Shown here in pieces: positions 63,912 to 64,000 of a stretch of DNA of 64,000 bases. Each line of letters opens with the position of its first letter. The first letter of the stretch is position 1. The stretch is from Bog-473 sp963791995 (GTDB taxonomy: Bacteria; Actinomycetota; Acidimicrobiia; Acidimicrobiales; RAAP-2), in NCBI GenBank assembly GCA_963791995.1, contig CAWBUQ010000011.1, forward strand, positions 301,193-365,192. Direction: 5' to 3'. The translations under genes were made by a program, and so were the position numbers. The notes under the pieces were generated by a model. That model did not search any database. It worked only from the letters and a program-made list of their open reading frames with translations, and had not been told where the DNA came from.

Positions 63912-64000
63912 CTACCGATCGGCGGGCTCGGAGCTCAGGCGCTGAGGGATGCCCGTGACCTCCCATGCTCGCCCAATGGCAAGGCCGAGCATGTACTCGG
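63912..64000 (-). CDS. C-terminal end of a minus-strand gene running out of the window
   Basis: A frame open from the window edge reads EYMLGLAIGRAWEVTGIPQR and ends at TAG 63912-63914, 35 bases before the kinase-like gene. With only 28 residues visible it cannot be identified and could be chance. Confidence 0.3.
   Translation of the reverse strand, partial: EYMLGLAIGRAWEVTGIPQRLSSEPADR

Overview
The window is about 64 kb of high-GC DNA with the gene content of a free-living actinobacterium, most plausibly an uncultured member of the Acidimicrobiia or a relative. The signs are an actinobacterial SUF iron-sulfur system with a Rieske protein between sufD and sufC, homodimeric E1 pyruvate dehydrogenase, an F420-type luciferase-like monooxygenase, an LCP cell-wall ligase, a DUF1707 protein, many acyl-CoA enzymes and KstR-like operators. 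I see no rRNA, tRNA, CRISPR array, insertion sequence or phage gene. The taxonomic placement is inference; only family-level gene recognition was possible.

Layout. 1-2.55 kb: 3' part of aceE. 2.6-5.2 kb: a small CCPFF-motif protein, a DinB-type protein and a cysteine-free Rrf2 regulator on the minus strand, diverging from an HhH-GPD repair protein and thiE. 5.4-7.3 kb: an alpha/beta-hydrolase-fold protein that has lost its nucleophile, and an acyl-CoA dehydrogenase. 7.4-10.6 kb: MBL hydrolase, sufC1, sufS, sufU. 10.7-14.4 kb: an osmoprotectant-type ABC importer. 14.4-15.8 kb: an LCP protein. 15.9-18.2 kb: sufC2, Rieske, sufD. 18.3-22.6 kb: crotonase, KstD-like flavoprotein, PhyH dioxygenase, ABM monooxygenase and a Cys-rich protein. 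22.7-24.1 kb: sufB. 24.2-30.3 kb: an S9 peptidase, a RodZ-tail-like membrane protein, an RmlC-like cupin, a flavin reductase, an MBL protein and an epoxide-hydrolase-like protein. 30.3-36.9 kb: mutY, then mesaconyl-CoA hydratase-like MaoC, methylsuccinyl-CoA dehydrogenase and a malyl/methylmalyl-CoA lyase, which is the lower half of an ethylmalonyl-CoA pathway, with DUF6941, a membrane protein and a methyltransferase among them. 37-40 kb: dienelactone hydrolase, NlpC/P60 and lgt. 41-55.5 kb: a lipid/steroid-like catabolic region (SDR, acyl-CoA ligase, LLM oxidoreductase, crotonase, thioesterase, thiolase, acyl-CoA dehydrogenase, hydrolases). 55.6-62.1 kb: branched-chain amino acid block, leuB-ilvE-cimA on the minus strand and greA-leuC-leuD on the plus strand. 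62.1-64 kb: GNAT, DUF1707 and a P-loop protein.

How the genes fit together. SufBCD, SufS and SufU would build Fe-S clusters needed by clients in the same window (LeuC, MutY, Rieske). CimA with LeuBCD can make 2-ketobutyrate from pyruvate, and LeuBCD with IlvE serve leucine. Two almost identical 16-bp palindromes matching the KstR consensus lie at the SDR/acyl-CoA ligase divergent promoter and upstream of the thiolase, suggesting one regulon. The MaoC/acyl-CoA dehydrogenase/CoA-lyase trio would carry methylsuccinyl-CoA to glyoxylate plus propionyl-CoA.

A caution on the data. About twenty genes are interrupted by single-base shifts. Those I resolved all look like one extra base, and protein similarity continues intact on the other side. 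The density (worst at 30.3-34.2 and 51.2-55.5 kb) suggests an unpolished assembly more than real pseudogenes. I therefore annotate these as genes and state where the frame changes.
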